The notes beneath the pieces are model-generated. The model saw only the letters and a program-made list of their open reading frames with translations. It ran no database searches and was not told where the DNA came from. 64,000 nucleotides of DNA, taken from the NCBI GenBank assembly GCA_030648295.1, contig JAUSID010000110.1:1-64000 (forward strand), in the 5' to 3' direction. This DNA comes from Opitutaceae bacterium. Lineage in GTDB: Bacteria; Verrucomicrobiota; Verrucomicrobiia; Opitutales; Opitutaceae. Positions 8,796 through 18,810 of this stretch are shown in pieces; within the stretch, counting starts at the first letter, position 1; each line of letters starts with the position of its first letter. A program made the translations under genes and the position numbers.

Positions 8796-8979
8796 TAGCC
8801 GGAACAATTCAGTTCAACCGCGAATGGACGCCAATTCACGCGAATGAGGAGGCGTCTTTTGGGGAGCGCTGAAACGATCGACCAAAAGATGACCATGGTC
8901 TCACTGCGCAATCCTTCCTCCTCCTCTGGAATTTGCGTCCATCCGCGTTCATTCGCGGTTGTCCACTGAATCGATACGC
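8796..8979 (+). repeat. 185-bp dispersed repeat, copy 1
   Basis: Matches, in inverted orientation, the sequence at 61204-61392 along its whole length with scattered substitutions. Both copies start right after a gene's stop codon. The ends are mutually inverted: CAACCGCGAATGGACGC at the left and GCGTTCATTCGCGGTTG at the right. The unit has no coding signature of its own, although open frames in both copies give similar peptides. It could be a non-autonomous mobile element or a structured RNA end. Confidence 0.8.
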
Positions 8980-9020
8980 TTGGAGGGACCGCGGCCTTTG
9001 GACTTGCGCAACGGCGGTTT

Positions 9021-9050
9021 CCCTGGGAGCGCGGGCGTCTCGCCCGCAAT
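9021..9050. repeat. family-A dispersed palindrome
   Basis: CCCTGGGAGC followed by GCGGGCGTCTCGCCCGC. Identical over 29 bases to the copy at 52291-52319. Confidence 0.75.
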
Positions 9051-9067
9051 TTCCTAGCGAGGCGCAG

Positions 9068-9118
9068 CCTCAGACCAAGGACCAAGGACCAAGGACCAGA
9101 GACCAAAGACCAGAGACC
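9068..9118. repeat. 7-bp tandem repeat (GGACCAA-like)
   Basis: About seven imperfect copies of GACCAAG/GACCAGA in a row. Typical intergenic microsatellite; no coding role. Confidence 0.75.
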
Positions 9119-9186
9119 CCAAGCCACGAAACACTCGTTCGAAAACTTGACCTGTTCACAACGAGTTTGGGAGTTCAAGGAGTCTA

Positions 9187-9216
9187 GTGCGGGCGGGACG
9201 CCCGCGCTCCCAGGGA
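9187..9216. repeat. family-A dispersed palindrome (inverted)
   Basis: GTGCGGGCGGGACGCCCGCG then CTCCCAGGGA. With the copy at 9021 it forms an inverted pair around the tandem array. Confidence 0.7.
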
Positions 9217-9421
9217 CGAATCGGCATGATTGCTGCAAGCGTCAGGATCGCACCGGCCAGTTGCGCCGGCGCAATGTGCAAACCATCTTGTTCCACTTAC
9301 GCGCGACCGCGTTCCGGATCCGGCATCGCGGCCTCAGTTGTTCACCCCGTTTCCCTCTTCTGCCCTTGATCCCCAGAATCGTGCGGCGCAGCGTCGCCGC
9401 CCTTCAACCCATTCCCATTTC

Positions 9422-11275
9422 ATGTGCGGCATTGTCGGCTACGTCGGTAAACAAAAAGCAGCTCCCCTGATCATCGAAGGACTGAAACGGCTGGAGTATC
9501 GTGGCTACGATTCCGCCGGCGTCGCGGTGTTGCAGGACGGCAAATTCGTCGTGGCCAAAAAGACCGGCCGGGTCGCAAATCTCGAACAGGAGGCCACGCG
9601 GCATCGGCTGAACGGCACCCACGGGATCGGTCACACGCGCTGGGCGACGCATGGCGGCGTCACCGACGCCAACGCCCATCCGCATGTCAGCAGCGACGGG
9701 AAAATCGCGCTGATCCACAACGGCGTGATCGAAAACTACGTCGCGATGAAAAAATTTCTCCTCGAGAAGGGCTACACCTTCAAGTCGGAGACCGACACCG
9801 AGGTGCTCTGCAACCTCATCGCGTATCACTACGCGAAGGAGCCCGCGGGCGCGAACGGCGACAGCCGTTTCGTCGAAAGCGTGCGCAAGAGCCTGCGCCA
9901 CGCGGAAGGGACCTACGGAATCGTCGTGATGGCGATTGACGCGCCCGGCGAACTCGTCACCGCCCGCAAAGGCTCGCCGCTGATCCTCGGCATCGGCGAT
10001 GGCGAGAGTCTCGTCGCGAGCGATGTGTCCGCCCTGATCAGCCGGACTCAAAATGTCGTATACCTCAAGGACGGGGAAATCGCGCACCTGCGGGAGCAGA
10101 ATTTTTCCATCACCACGCTGTCGTCCGGGGCCGTGTCACCCGTCGTCGACAAGGTCACGTGGTCGATCAAGGACGCGGAGAGGGGCGACCATGCCCATTT
10201 CATGGAGAAGGAGATTTTCGAGCAGCCGGTCGCGCTCGAAAATGCGATGCGCGGCCGGTTCTCCGAGGATGGCAGCACCGCCAATTTTGGCGGACTGAAC
10301 ATCACGGCCAACGAGCTGCGCAGCATCGACCGTCTCGTATTCCTCGCGTGCGGCACGGCGCTGCACGCCTGCATGGTGACCGAGCACTTGATCGAGCGGT
10401 TCGCGCGGATTCCGGTGGAATGCGACTACGCGTCGGAGTTTCGGTACCGCAATTCGCCGCTGTTTCACAACACGCTGTTTTTTGCCATGAGCCAGTCGGG
10501 CGAAACGATCGACACGCTGGCCGCGGTGCGCGAAGCAAAGCGAAAGGGCTACAAGGTACTCGCGATCAACAATGTCGTCGGCTCGACGATCGCTCGCGAA
10601 GCGGACGGTGGAATTTACCAGCACGTCGGCCCCGAGGTCGGCGTGGCGTCGACGAAGGCGTTCACCTCGCAACTGTTGATCGGCGCGATGCTCGCGCTTT
10701 ATCTCGCGCGGCTGCGTGACATGAGTTTCAGCGATGGCACGCAACTCGTGCAGGCCTTGAAGGCCGCGCCCGACCTCGTGCGGACCGCGCTGAAGGAGGC
10801 GCCAAGGATCCGCGAGATCGCGAAACGCTACGCGCACTACACCGACATGCTTTTCCTCGGCCGGCTGTCGCTCTTCCCCATCGCGCTGGAGGGCGCACTG
10901 AAGCTGAAGGAAATCTCGTACATCCATGCCGAGGGTTATCCCGCGGCGGAGATGAAGCATGGACCGATCGCGCTGATCAGTGAGAAGTGCCCGAGCGTCT
11001 TCTTTGTGCCGAAGGGCGAGATGCTGAACAAAATCGTTTCCTCGATGCAGGAGATCAAGGCGCGCAAGGGGCCGATCATCGCCGTCGTCACCGATGGCGT
11101 CGAATTGCCACCGGCGCTGGCCGACGAGGTGATCACCATTCCGGACTGCCACGAAGCGGTGCTTCCGATCGTGGCGTCGATTCCGGTGCAGCTGTTAAGC
11201 TACTATATCGCGGTCGAACGCGGCTGCGACGTCGACAAGCCGCGGAACCTGGCGAAGTCGGTCACGGTGGAGTGA
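9422..11275 (+). CDS. glmS: glutamine--fructose-6-phosphate aminotransferase (isomerizing)
   Basis: Makes glucosamine 6-phosphate from fructose 6-phosphate and glutamine, the entry to peptidoglycan and lipid A amino sugars. The 617-residue protein starts at MCGIVGYVG, which places the catalytic Cys at position 2 for exposure by Met removal; the frame upstream of 9422 is repeat and intergenic sequence. N-terminal amidotransferase residues (RYRGYDSAG-like segment, GHTRWATHG, NGVIENY) are followed by two SIS domains (FLACGTALHA, SQSGETIDT, EGALKLKEISYIHAEGYPA) and the conserved tail KPRNLAKSVTVE. Length and motifs are standard for the family. Confidence 0.97.
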   Translation: MCGIVGYVGKQKAAPLIIEGLKRLEYRGYDSAGVAVLQDGKFVVAKKTGRVANLEQEATRHRLNGTHGIGHTRWATHGGVTDANAHPHVSSDGKIALIHNGVIENYVAMKKFLLEKGYTFKSETDTEVLCNLIAYHYAKEPAGANGDSRFVESVRKSLRHAEGTYGIVVMAIDAPGELVTARKGSPLILGIGDGESLVASDVSALISRTQNVVYLKDGEIAHLREQNFSITTLSSGAVSPVVDKVTWSIKDAERGDHAHFMEKEIFEQPVALENAMRGRFSEDGSTANFGGLNITANELRSIDRLVFLACGTALHACMVTEHLIERFARIPVECDYASEFRYRNSPLFHNTLFFAMSQSGETIDTLAAVREAKRKGYKVLAINNVVGSTIAREADGGIYQHVGPEVGVASTKAFTSQLLIGAMLALYLARLRDMSFSDGTQLVQALKAAPDLVRTALKEAPRIREIAKRYAHYTDMLFLGRLSLFPIALEGALKLKEISYIHAEGYPAAEMKHGPIALISEKCPSVFFVPKGEMLNKIVSSMQEIKARKGPIIAVVTDGVELPPALADEVITIPDCHEAVLPIVASIPVQLLSYYIAVERGCDVDKPRNLAKSVTVE

Positions 11276-11362
11276 GGGAAGAGTCCGGGGATGGCGGTCG
11301 GCGGCGAAAACACAATTGAAATCCCAGCCGGTTCGGCTCCTCTTCTGGTACCCACCCACCCC

Positions 11363-12673
11363 ATGCCCTTTCCCCTGCCTGTAGTTAACCGGCGCGTCTT
11401 TTTGCGCGCCGCCGGAGTGACGCTTGCGTTGCCGCTCTTCGAGTCGTTCACCGGGCGCGTCTTTGGCGCAAGCAGCGGCATCGGCCTCAAGCCCGGCGCC
11501 GCGATCGGGGCGACCCGGCCGACCCGCATGGTCTGCGTCGGCAACATGCTGGGATTTTTCCAACCGGAGTTTTTCCCGAAGCAGACCGGCCGGCGGTACG
11601 ACCTGCCGACACTCCTCCAGCCGCTCGCGCCGCACCAGGATGACTTCACGCTGTTCTCCGGGCTCGACCACGGGGTCAAGGGCGGACACTTCGCGATCCA
11701 TTCCTACCTCAGTGGTATCCGGAGCGTGGATGCCAAGGCGATGCCGGAGGGGAACATCAGCCTGGATCAGCGCGCCGCGGAAACCGTCGGCGGCGCCACG
11801 CGTTTCCCGTCGCTCACGATCGGCTCGGAGGACGGGCTGCATGGCGGCTGCATGATGTGCTGGACCCGCAGCGGCACGCGCGTGCCGCCGATCCCGGGGC
11901 CGAAGCAGCTCTTCCAAAAACTTTTCCTGACCGAGAGTGCGGCTGATCGAGAACGCGCAGCGGACCGGTTCGGACTGCAAGGTTCGATTCTCGACGCCGT
12001 CCACGGCGACGCAAAATCGCTCGGGCGGCGGCTCGGCCGCCGCGATCAGGAAAAGCTGGACGAATATTTCACCTCGGTACGCGACGTGGAGCGGCAGATG
12101 GAACTCGGCAGACGCTGGGCGGATGTCCCGAAGCCGAAGCCGGGCATGCCGGAACCGGAGAACACCGGTTTCGTTTCCGATCTGCCGGTGCTCTACGACC
12201 TGATCGCGCTGGCGCTGCAGACCGACTCGACGCGGATCGCCACGCTCGAGATTGCCGGCGGGTTCGAGGCGTCGGCGTTCGGGCTGCGCAAGGATTATCA
12301 CGCGCTTTCGCACCACGGCCAGGTGCAGGAAAACATCGACGGGTTGCTGAAGCTGGAAAAGTACCAGATGGAGCAGTTCGCGCGGTTCATCGCGAAATTG
12401 AAATCGATCGAGGACGGCAACGGGAAGCTGCTCGACCACACGATGGTTTTGTTCGGCAGCGGCATGGGGAACGCCAACGCGCACACGAATTCGAACCTGC
12501 CGATTGTTTTCGTCGGCGGCGGCTTCAGGCATGGCGAGCATCGCTCGTATCCGGAAAAGGCCGGCCGGGTGCCGCTGTGCAATCTTTACCTGAGCATGCT
12601 CCAGCGATTCGGCGTCGAGACCAACCGCTTTGGGATCAGCACCGGCACGATTCGCGGGCTGGAACGGGCGTGA
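11363..12673 (+). CDS. DUF1552 secreted protein
   Basis: About 436 residues from the ATG at 11363, chosen because it lies just ahead of a Tat-like signal (VNRRVFLRAAGVTLALPLF). The longer frame from 11291 adds repeat-free but unsupported residues. The body has DUF1552 features: RMVCVGNMLGFFQPEFFP near the start, FSGLDHGVKGGHFAIHSYLSG, LDEYFTSVRDVERQME, and MVLFGSGMGNANAHTNSNLP, within the alkaline-phosphatase/sulfatase-like fold proposed for the DUF1501/1552 group. Substrate unknown. It precedes a DUF1592 cytochrome gene, the usual partner of DUF1552 in planctomycetes and Verrucomicrobia, so the two probably work together at or outside the inner membrane. Confidence 0.88.
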   Translation: MPFPLPVVNRRVFLRAAGVTLALPLFESFTGRVFGASSGIGLKPGAAIGATRPTRMVCVGNMLGFFQPEFFPKQTGRRYDLPTLLQPLAPHQDDFTLFSGLDHGVKGGHFAIHSYLSGIRSVDAKAMPEGNISLDQRAAETVGGATRFPSLTIGSEDGLHGGCMMCWTRSGTRVPPIPGPKQLFQKLFLTESAADRERAADRFGLQGSILDAVHGDAKSLGRRLGRRDQEKLDEYFTSVRDVERQMELGRRWADVPKPKPGMPEPENTGFVSDLPVLYDLIALALQTDSTRIATLEIAGGFEASAFGLRKDYHALSHHGQVQENIDGLLKLEKYQMEQFARFIAKLKSIEDGNGKLLDHTMVLFGSGMGNANAHTNSNLPIVFVGGGFRHGEHRSYPEKAGRVPLCNLYLSMLQRFGVETNRFGISTGTIRGLERA

Positions 12674-12933
12674 AGAGCGCCATGCGCGGAATCTCCGAAA
12701 CGCCGGCCGAAATCCGGTCCAGCGGCTGCGGCTTCTCCCTCGACAGGCCTCTCGACACGCTCGAGGCCTTTCAGTCGAAATCACAGATCGCCGTGAGCCT
12801 GTCTAATCGGCTCGGGACCCTGAGCCGGTTCGACCCCTTCGACAGGCTCAGGGCAGGCAGGCTCACGGCCAATTACTTCATCGACCGCGAGGCCTCGAGC
12901 TTGCCGAGAGGCTTGCCGAGAGGCTTGCCGAAC
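12674..12933. repeat. nested palindromes between the DUF1552 and DUF1592 genes
   Basis: Contains a stem CCGTGAGCCTG (12791-12801) with CAGGCTCACGG (12858-12868), and inside it CCCTGAGCC (12818-12826) with GGCTCAGGG (12845-12853). A 12-bp unit TTGCCGAGAGGC is then repeated, ending just before the chosen start of the cytochrome gene. The DUF1592 reading frame stays open through the whole region, so the first codon is hard to fix. Confidence 0.65.
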
Positions 12934-15453
12934 GTGCAGCCGCAGATCACTCGGCGGCACTTCCCGATTGCGATGCTCGCATTTTCCGTCGCGAGCGCAG
13001 CCGCCGCGGGAGAATCGCCGGCCGCGGTGTCGTTGAGCCCGGCCGCGGAGACGACGCTGCGTTCGTTCTTCGGCACCTATTGCCGCGAATGTCACGGGCC
13101 GGACAAGCAAAAGGCCGAGCGCAGGTTCGATCAACTGCCGTTGAGCGTGACCAGGCCGGACATGCTGATCGATCTCCAGGATATCGTCGACCAGCTGAAT
13201 CTCGGGGAGATGCCGCCGGTCGATGCGGAAAAGAGACCGGAACAGCGCGAAGTGCGAGAGGTCGTCACGCTGCTGACGCAGCTCGTGGCCGACGGCCACG
13301 CGCGTTTCTCGAGCACTGGCGGGCAGACCGTGCTGCGCCGGCTCAACCGGCGCGAGTACATCAACACGGTTGGCGATCTGTTCGGGCTCAACATGACGAT
13401 GTTCGATCCGACGACCAAATTTCCGCGCGACCAGACGGCGATGCAGATGGACAACATCGGCGACGCATTGAAGACGTCGGGCTACCTGCTCGCGCAATAC
13501 CTCGATGCGGCGGATCAGGTTGTGGAGAAGGCGTTCCGCCAGGCCGAGCGGCCGCACGCGCAAACGTGGCACTTCGCGGGTGATTTCCGGCAGCAACCCG
13601 AGCTGCGCTACTCGCACGGCAAGGTTCACCAATACAAATATCTCTGCCTCTACGAAACGGCCAACTCGGACAAACACGAAGGCGCCTATGGTCCATTGGC
13701 ACAATTTTCCGACGGCGTGCCGGCCGATGGCTATTACGAGATCCGCGTCAAGGCGGAGGCGAAGTTCCGCCGGCATCCGTACGATCCGAAGATCTTCGGC
13801 ATGGATCCGGAAATGCCGTTTCGGCTCGGCGTGGTCTCGGGGACAATCAAGGCGGGCGCCCTTCATCTGCCACAGCCCATCGAGCCGCAGCTCGGCGAGG
13901 TCATCGTGAAGGACGACGAACCGGAGTGGCACACGTTCAAGGTGTGGCTCGACGCCGGACACACGCCGCGGTTCACGTTTCCCAACGGGATGCTGAGCGT
14001 GCGCAACGCCTACGGGCGAATCCTCCGGCAGCACAACACGATGTTTCCGCCGGAGGTGCGCGGCACCACCGGGATCGTGGAGGCGCGCGTGGTGGTGATG
14101 AGGCACGGGCAGCTGCCGCACATTCGTATTCACGAAGTGGAGATTCGCGGCCCCCTGATCGACCGGTGGCCGCCGGCGGGGCGGCAGGTGGTGCTCGGGT
14201 CGCAGCCATTCTCGCCCGGGCGCACGCGTGAAATCCTGAAACAGTTTGCCGATCGCGCCTATCGGCGGCCGGCGCGGGACGACGAGGTCGACCGGTTGTT
14301 CGCGGTGGTCGAAGACCGCCGGAAGCAAGGCCGGAACGATTTCGAGGCGATGAAGGACGGACTGAAGGCGGCGCTCTGCTCGCCGGCGTTCCTCTATCTG
14401 GTCGAACCCGAGGCGTTGGGCGCGACCGAGCGCGCGCTGCCGGCGCACGCGCTCGCGGCGCGACTGTCATACTTCCTCTGGTCCACCATGCCGGATGCGG
14501 AACTCCGCCGGCTCGCCGACTCCGGTGAGTTGCTGAAGGATGACGTCCTCGTCGCGCAAGCCCGACGGCTGCTCGCCAGCCCGCGGGCGTCCGTCTTCGT
14601 CACCGGATTTCTCGACAGTTGGCTGAATCTGCGGAGCCTCGGCGACATGCCGCCGGATCGCGGGACGTTCGCGCGGTATTACGCGCAGGATCTCCAGCCC
14701 GCGATGAAGCGGGAAACGCAGTTGTTCGCGCGCGATCTGATCGAGCGCAACGAAAGCATCATCCGGTTCCTCGACGCCGATTACACCTTCGCCAACCGGC
14801 CGCTGGCCCGGCTCTACGGGCTCGAGAACGCGGTCGAGCCGGCGCGGGGGCACGAGTTTCTCCGGATCAAGTTCAACACCCCGCAGCGCGGCGGACTGCT
14901 CGGCCAGGGCAGCGTGCTGACCGTAAGCGCAAACGGGATCGAAACCTCGCCGGTAATCCGCGGGGTCTGGCTGTTGGAAAACATTCTCGGCACGCCACCG
15001 GCGCCACCGCCGGACAATGTGCCGCCCATCGACCCGGATATTCGTGGCGCCAAATCGATGCGCGAAATCCTGAGCAAGCATCGCGACAACGCCGCATGCT
15101 ACGACTGCCACCGGCGCATCGATCCGCTGGGCTTTGCGCTCGAGAACTTCGATCCGATCGGCGCCTGGCGCACGCAGTATTCGAAAGGAAAGCCGATCGA
15201 TTCCTCCGGCGAGCTGCCCGGCGGGCACGCATTCCAGGATGTGGCAGGACTCAAGCAAGTGCTGGTCGAACGGAAGGACCAGTTTGCCCGGATGCTCACC
15301 GAACGGCTCCTCAGCTATGGCTGCGGCCGTCGAATGGAGCCGCTCGACCGACGCAATGTGAACCGGATTCTCGAGCAGACGAAGCCGGAGAATTATCGTT
15401 TTCGCGATCTGATCGAGCAGGCCGTGCTCAGCCCGATTTTCCGGTCAAAGTGA
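12934..15453 (+). CDS. DUF1592-family planctomycete-type cytochrome c protein
   Basis: About 839 residues. The start is set at GTG 12934, directly before a signal-like stretch (TRRHFPIAMLAFSVASAAAA); ATG 12973 is an alternative, and upstream codons lie in repeats. A PSCyt-type haem site CRECH sits at about residues 50-54 and a second CxxCH (CYDCH, about 722-726) in the DUF1585-like C terminus with RIDPLGFALENFDPIGAWR. Between them are the DUF1587-like RRLNRREYINTVGDLFG, a carbohydrate-binding-like middle part, DUF1592 (RLSYFLWSTMPDAELRRLA) and DUF1588 (RGGLLGQGSVLTVSANG). Probably a periplasmic multi-domain oxidoreductase component paired with the DUF1552 protein; substrate unknown. Confidence 0.87.
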   Translation: MQPQITRRHFPIAMLAFSVASAAAAGESPAAVSLSPAAETTLRSFFGTYCRECHGPDKQKAERRFDQLPLSVTRPDMLIDLQDIVDQLNLGEMPPVDAEKRPEQREVREVVTLLTQLVADGHARFSSTGGQTVLRRLNRREYINTVGDLFGLNMTMFDPTTKFPRDQTAMQMDNIGDALKTSGYLLAQYLDAADQVVEKAFRQAERPHAQTWHFAGDFRQQPELRYSHGKVHQYKYLCLYETANSDKHEGAYGPLAQFSDGVPADGYYEIRVKAEAKFRRHPYDPKIFGMDPEMPFRLGVVSGTIKAGALHLPQPIEPQLGEVIVKDDEPEWHTFKVWLDAGHTPRFTFPNGMLSVRNAYGRILRQHNTMFPPEVRGTTGIVEARVVVMRHGQLPHIRIHEVEIRGPLIDRWPPAGRQVVLGSQPFSPGRTREILKQFADRAYRRPARDDEVDRLFAVVEDRRKQGRNDFEAMKDGLKAALCSPAFLYLVEPEALGATERALPAHALAARLSYFLWSTMPDAELRRLADSGELLKDDVLVAQARRLLASPRASVFVTGFLDSWLNLRSLGDMPPDRGTFARYYAQDLQPAMKRETQLFARDLIERNESIIRFLDADYTFANRPLARLYGLENAVEPARGHEFLRIKFNTPQRGGLLGQGSVLTVSANGIETSPVIRGVWLLENILGTPPAPPPDNVPPIDPDIRGAKSMREILSKHRDNAACYDCHRRIDPLGFALENFDPIGAWRTQYSKGKPIDSSGELPGGHAFQDVAGLKQVLVERKDQFARMLTERLLSYGCGRRMEPLDRRNVNRILEQTKPENYRFRDLIEQAVLSPIFRSK

Positions 15454-15731
15454 GCCGGATGCGGCGCACCGGCCGCATCCAGGTTGAGCCGTGAATGCGG
15501 TCGTCCGCCCCCCCCAACTTTTCTCCTTTGCTTGGTGTAGAAGCCCGCTTGCGGGCGATTGGTTTGGATGGGAGCGCGACCCCCCCCGGTCGCCGTCGTT
15601 CATTGCGACCGAGGGCGGGCGCGCTCCCAGGGAGGAAACAGCCAACGGGGCTTCAGCGGCGCCACTGTGCCCGGCGCCCTGTCATTGGCCTTGCGACGGT
15701 CAACGGCGGGACGCATAAGCCCCGTTTTCCG
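15454..15731. other. intergenic region with a long palindrome upstream of trpE
   Basis: Holds a diverged family-A-like palindrome whose outer arms GGGAGCGCG (15570-15578) and GCGCTCCC (15621-15628) enclose GC-rich sequence including a run of eight C. No leader peptide rich in Trp codons and no attenuator hairpin were recognised, so trpE control is not visible. Confidence 0.5.
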
Positions 15732-17228
<1,497 letters not shown>

Positions 17229-17703
17229 TAGCCCGCATTCGTCGCGCTCCATGAGGTTGTTAACCTTTCCGACGGCCAACGCTCCGGCGCTCCGTCGTGT
17301 GTCGTGAGTTCCTGCGGGCTCAAGAAACCGCTGGGCGGTCTACGGTAGGAGCTGAGCGCGCTTCAATATCTCAGTTGGTCCCGTAGCCTCTTGGTCCTTT
17401 GGTCCCTCAGTCTGAGACTCCGCCTCCAAATACTGGAATTCCCGCTGGGTGGCTGGGTTACGTGCCGCCATGGCGTAGGGATTTCTCCGATGCAACGAGC
17501 CGCAGAACCCGCGCCCTTGTCCCGTTGATCCGCGACGAGGTGGCAGCCAACCTCGACCCAACATGCGCCACATTTGCGCAACACCGAAGCGATCAAAACA
17601 GCGTCCAGCCTCAGGCGCCGGCCATCCTTTTACTTGGAACGGTTTTCGCTACATGGCCGGGAACAACCCGCCCGGCGCTCCCTCTAAAATTAAGATTCCC
17701 ATC
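17229..17703. other. 475-bp intergenic region upstream of the sigma factor gene
   Basis: No gene recognised. It carries a short stem at 17535-17555 (GAGGTGGC with GCCAACCTC), whose GGCAGCCAACCTCG half recurs at 178-191, and a CTTGGTCCTTTGGTCC segment resembling the tandem repeat at 9068. The sigma-factor reading frame stays open back to 17563 but has no family resemblance upstream of 17704. Confidence 0.45.
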
Positions 17704-18789
17704 ATGCCTGCCAAAGCAAAGTCGCTTCGTCCTTCCACCGCAGGTGACGACCATGGCCCGAGTAACGCGCCAGCAGCCGCCATCTTGTCCGCGCTTCCCA
17801 TGGACGCGCCGCCGTCCTTCCTTGAAAAATCCGAGGCGCCGCCGCCGGAGCAGATTGCCCATGGCGAGCGCAGCAATCTCCAACTTTACCTCCAGGAAAT
17901 CGGCAAGACGGCGCTCTTGACGGTCGAGGAGGAGATTCAGCTCGCGAAGCGGATCCGCCGGGGCGACAAGTCCGCCCGCGATCACATGATCAAGGCCAAC
18001 CTGCGGCTCGTGGTGAAAATCGCCATGGACTACAAGGATTTCGGCCTGCCGCTGCTCGACCTCATCAGCGAGGGTAACATCGGATTGATCAAGGCCGTCG
18101 AGCGCTTCGATCCGCGCAAGGGCGGCAAGCTTTCGACCTACGCCGCCTGGTGGATCAAGCAGTCGATCAAGCGTGCGCTCGCCAACCAGAGCAAAACCAT
18201 CCGCCTGCCCGTCCATTTGGTGGACAAGATTTCCAAGATGCGCCGGACCGCGATGGCGCTCACCGAACAGCTCGGCCGCGAACCCTCCGACGAGGAGTTG
18301 GCGGCGGAGTTGCAGATTCCGACTTCGAAGGTGGCACACCTCAAGTCCGTCAGCGTTCGTCCAGCCTCGCTGGACGCGCCCATCGGCGAAGAGGGTGATT
18401 CCGCGACCTTTGGCGAAATCGTCGGCGACGACAATGCCGTCAGCCCGTTCGAGGGCCTGCGCGAGAAGAACCTCACCAATGACCTGCACGCGATGGTCGA
18501 CTCGCTCGACAAGCGCGAAGCCGAGATCATCAAGCTGCGGTTTGGGCTCGAAGGCCGCGAGGAACTCACGCTCGAGGAAGTCGGCAAGCGGTTCCACGTG
18601 ACCCGCGAGCGTATCCGCCAGCTGGAGTATCTCGCCCTCACGAAAATGCGGAAGGCCATGGCGAAGCACGAAGCGGTGCGTTCGGTCGACGAGATCGAGC
18701 AGGAACGCCGTCAGCGCGAGCGGATGGCGGTCATTCGCGAGTTCGTCGAAAGCAAGACCAAGCGCGCCGCGAAACCCGGCCGCAACTGA
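17704..18789 (+). CDS. RNA polymerase sigma-70 family factor (RpoD/SigA-type, short)
   Basis: About 361 residues from MPAKAKS; ATG 17644 in the same frame is possible. Region 1.2 (RSNLQLYLQEIGKTALLT) is present, region 2 has ANLRLVVKIAMDY, DLISEGNIGLIKAVERFDP and STYAAWWIKQSIKRAL, region 3 has PVHLVDKISKMRR, and region 4 ends with FHVTRERIRQLEYLALTKM. There is no long region 1.1, so it is shorter than most primary sigma factors. It could be the housekeeping factor of this lineage or a group 2 (RpoS-like) factor; the C-terminal tail rich in charged residues (EQERRQRERMAVIREF) is unusual. It ends 21 bp from the convergent DUF1501 gene. Confidence 0.88.
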   Translation: MPAKAKSLRPSTAGDDHGPSNAPAAAILSALPMDAPPSFLEKSEAPPPEQIAHGERSNLQLYLQEIGKTALLTVEEEIQLAKRIRRGDKSARDHMIKANLRLVVKIAMDYKDFGLPLLDLISEGNIGLIKAVERFDPRKGGKLSTYAAWWIKQSIKRALANQSKTIRLPVHLVDKISKMRRTAMALTEQLGREPSDEELAAELQIPTSKVAHLKSVSVRPASLDAPIGEEGDSATFGEIVGDDNAVSPFEGLREKNLTNDLHAMVDSLDKREAEIIKLRFGLEGREELTLEEVGKRFHVTRERIRQLEYLALTKMRKAMAKHEAVRSVDEIEQERRQRERMAVIREFVESKTKRAAKPGRN

Positions 18790-18810
18790 GGGTTTCCGGC
18801 CGACCGGCGG

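Larger units (their letters stand above)
8781..9421. other. 641-bp gene-free region of stacked repeats
   Basis: Between the epimerase and glmS. It contains the 185-bp repeat (8796-8979), a family-A palindrome (9021-9050), a 7-bp tandem array (9068-9118) and an inverted family-A copy (9187-9216). From about 9220 to 9421 there is no repeat; this part should contain the glmS promoter and leader, but no glmS ribozyme or clear promoter was recognised. Confidence 0.55.

Noticed and set aside
8681-9238. 185-residue open frame through the intergenic region after the epimerase
   Set aside because: Translation consists of repeat-derived peptides (TTANERGWTQIPEEEE, WSLVSGPWSLV). A similar peptide at 61.2 kb comes from the second copy of the same repeat.
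9220-9421. glmS ribozyme or riboswitch in the glmS leader
   Set aside because: No ribozyme core or known riboswitch consensus could be recognised, and the ribozyme is typical of Gram-positive bacteria.
11195-14448. Long minus-strand open frames opposite the DUF1552 and DUF1592 genes
   Set aside because: Composition is Arg/His/Pro-rich without motifs, and the plus-strand proteins are clearly recognisable.
15495-15731. N-terminal extension of TrpE
   Set aside because: The extra codons come from the upstream palindrome and lack homology; MKIHPSKDEF is the natural start.
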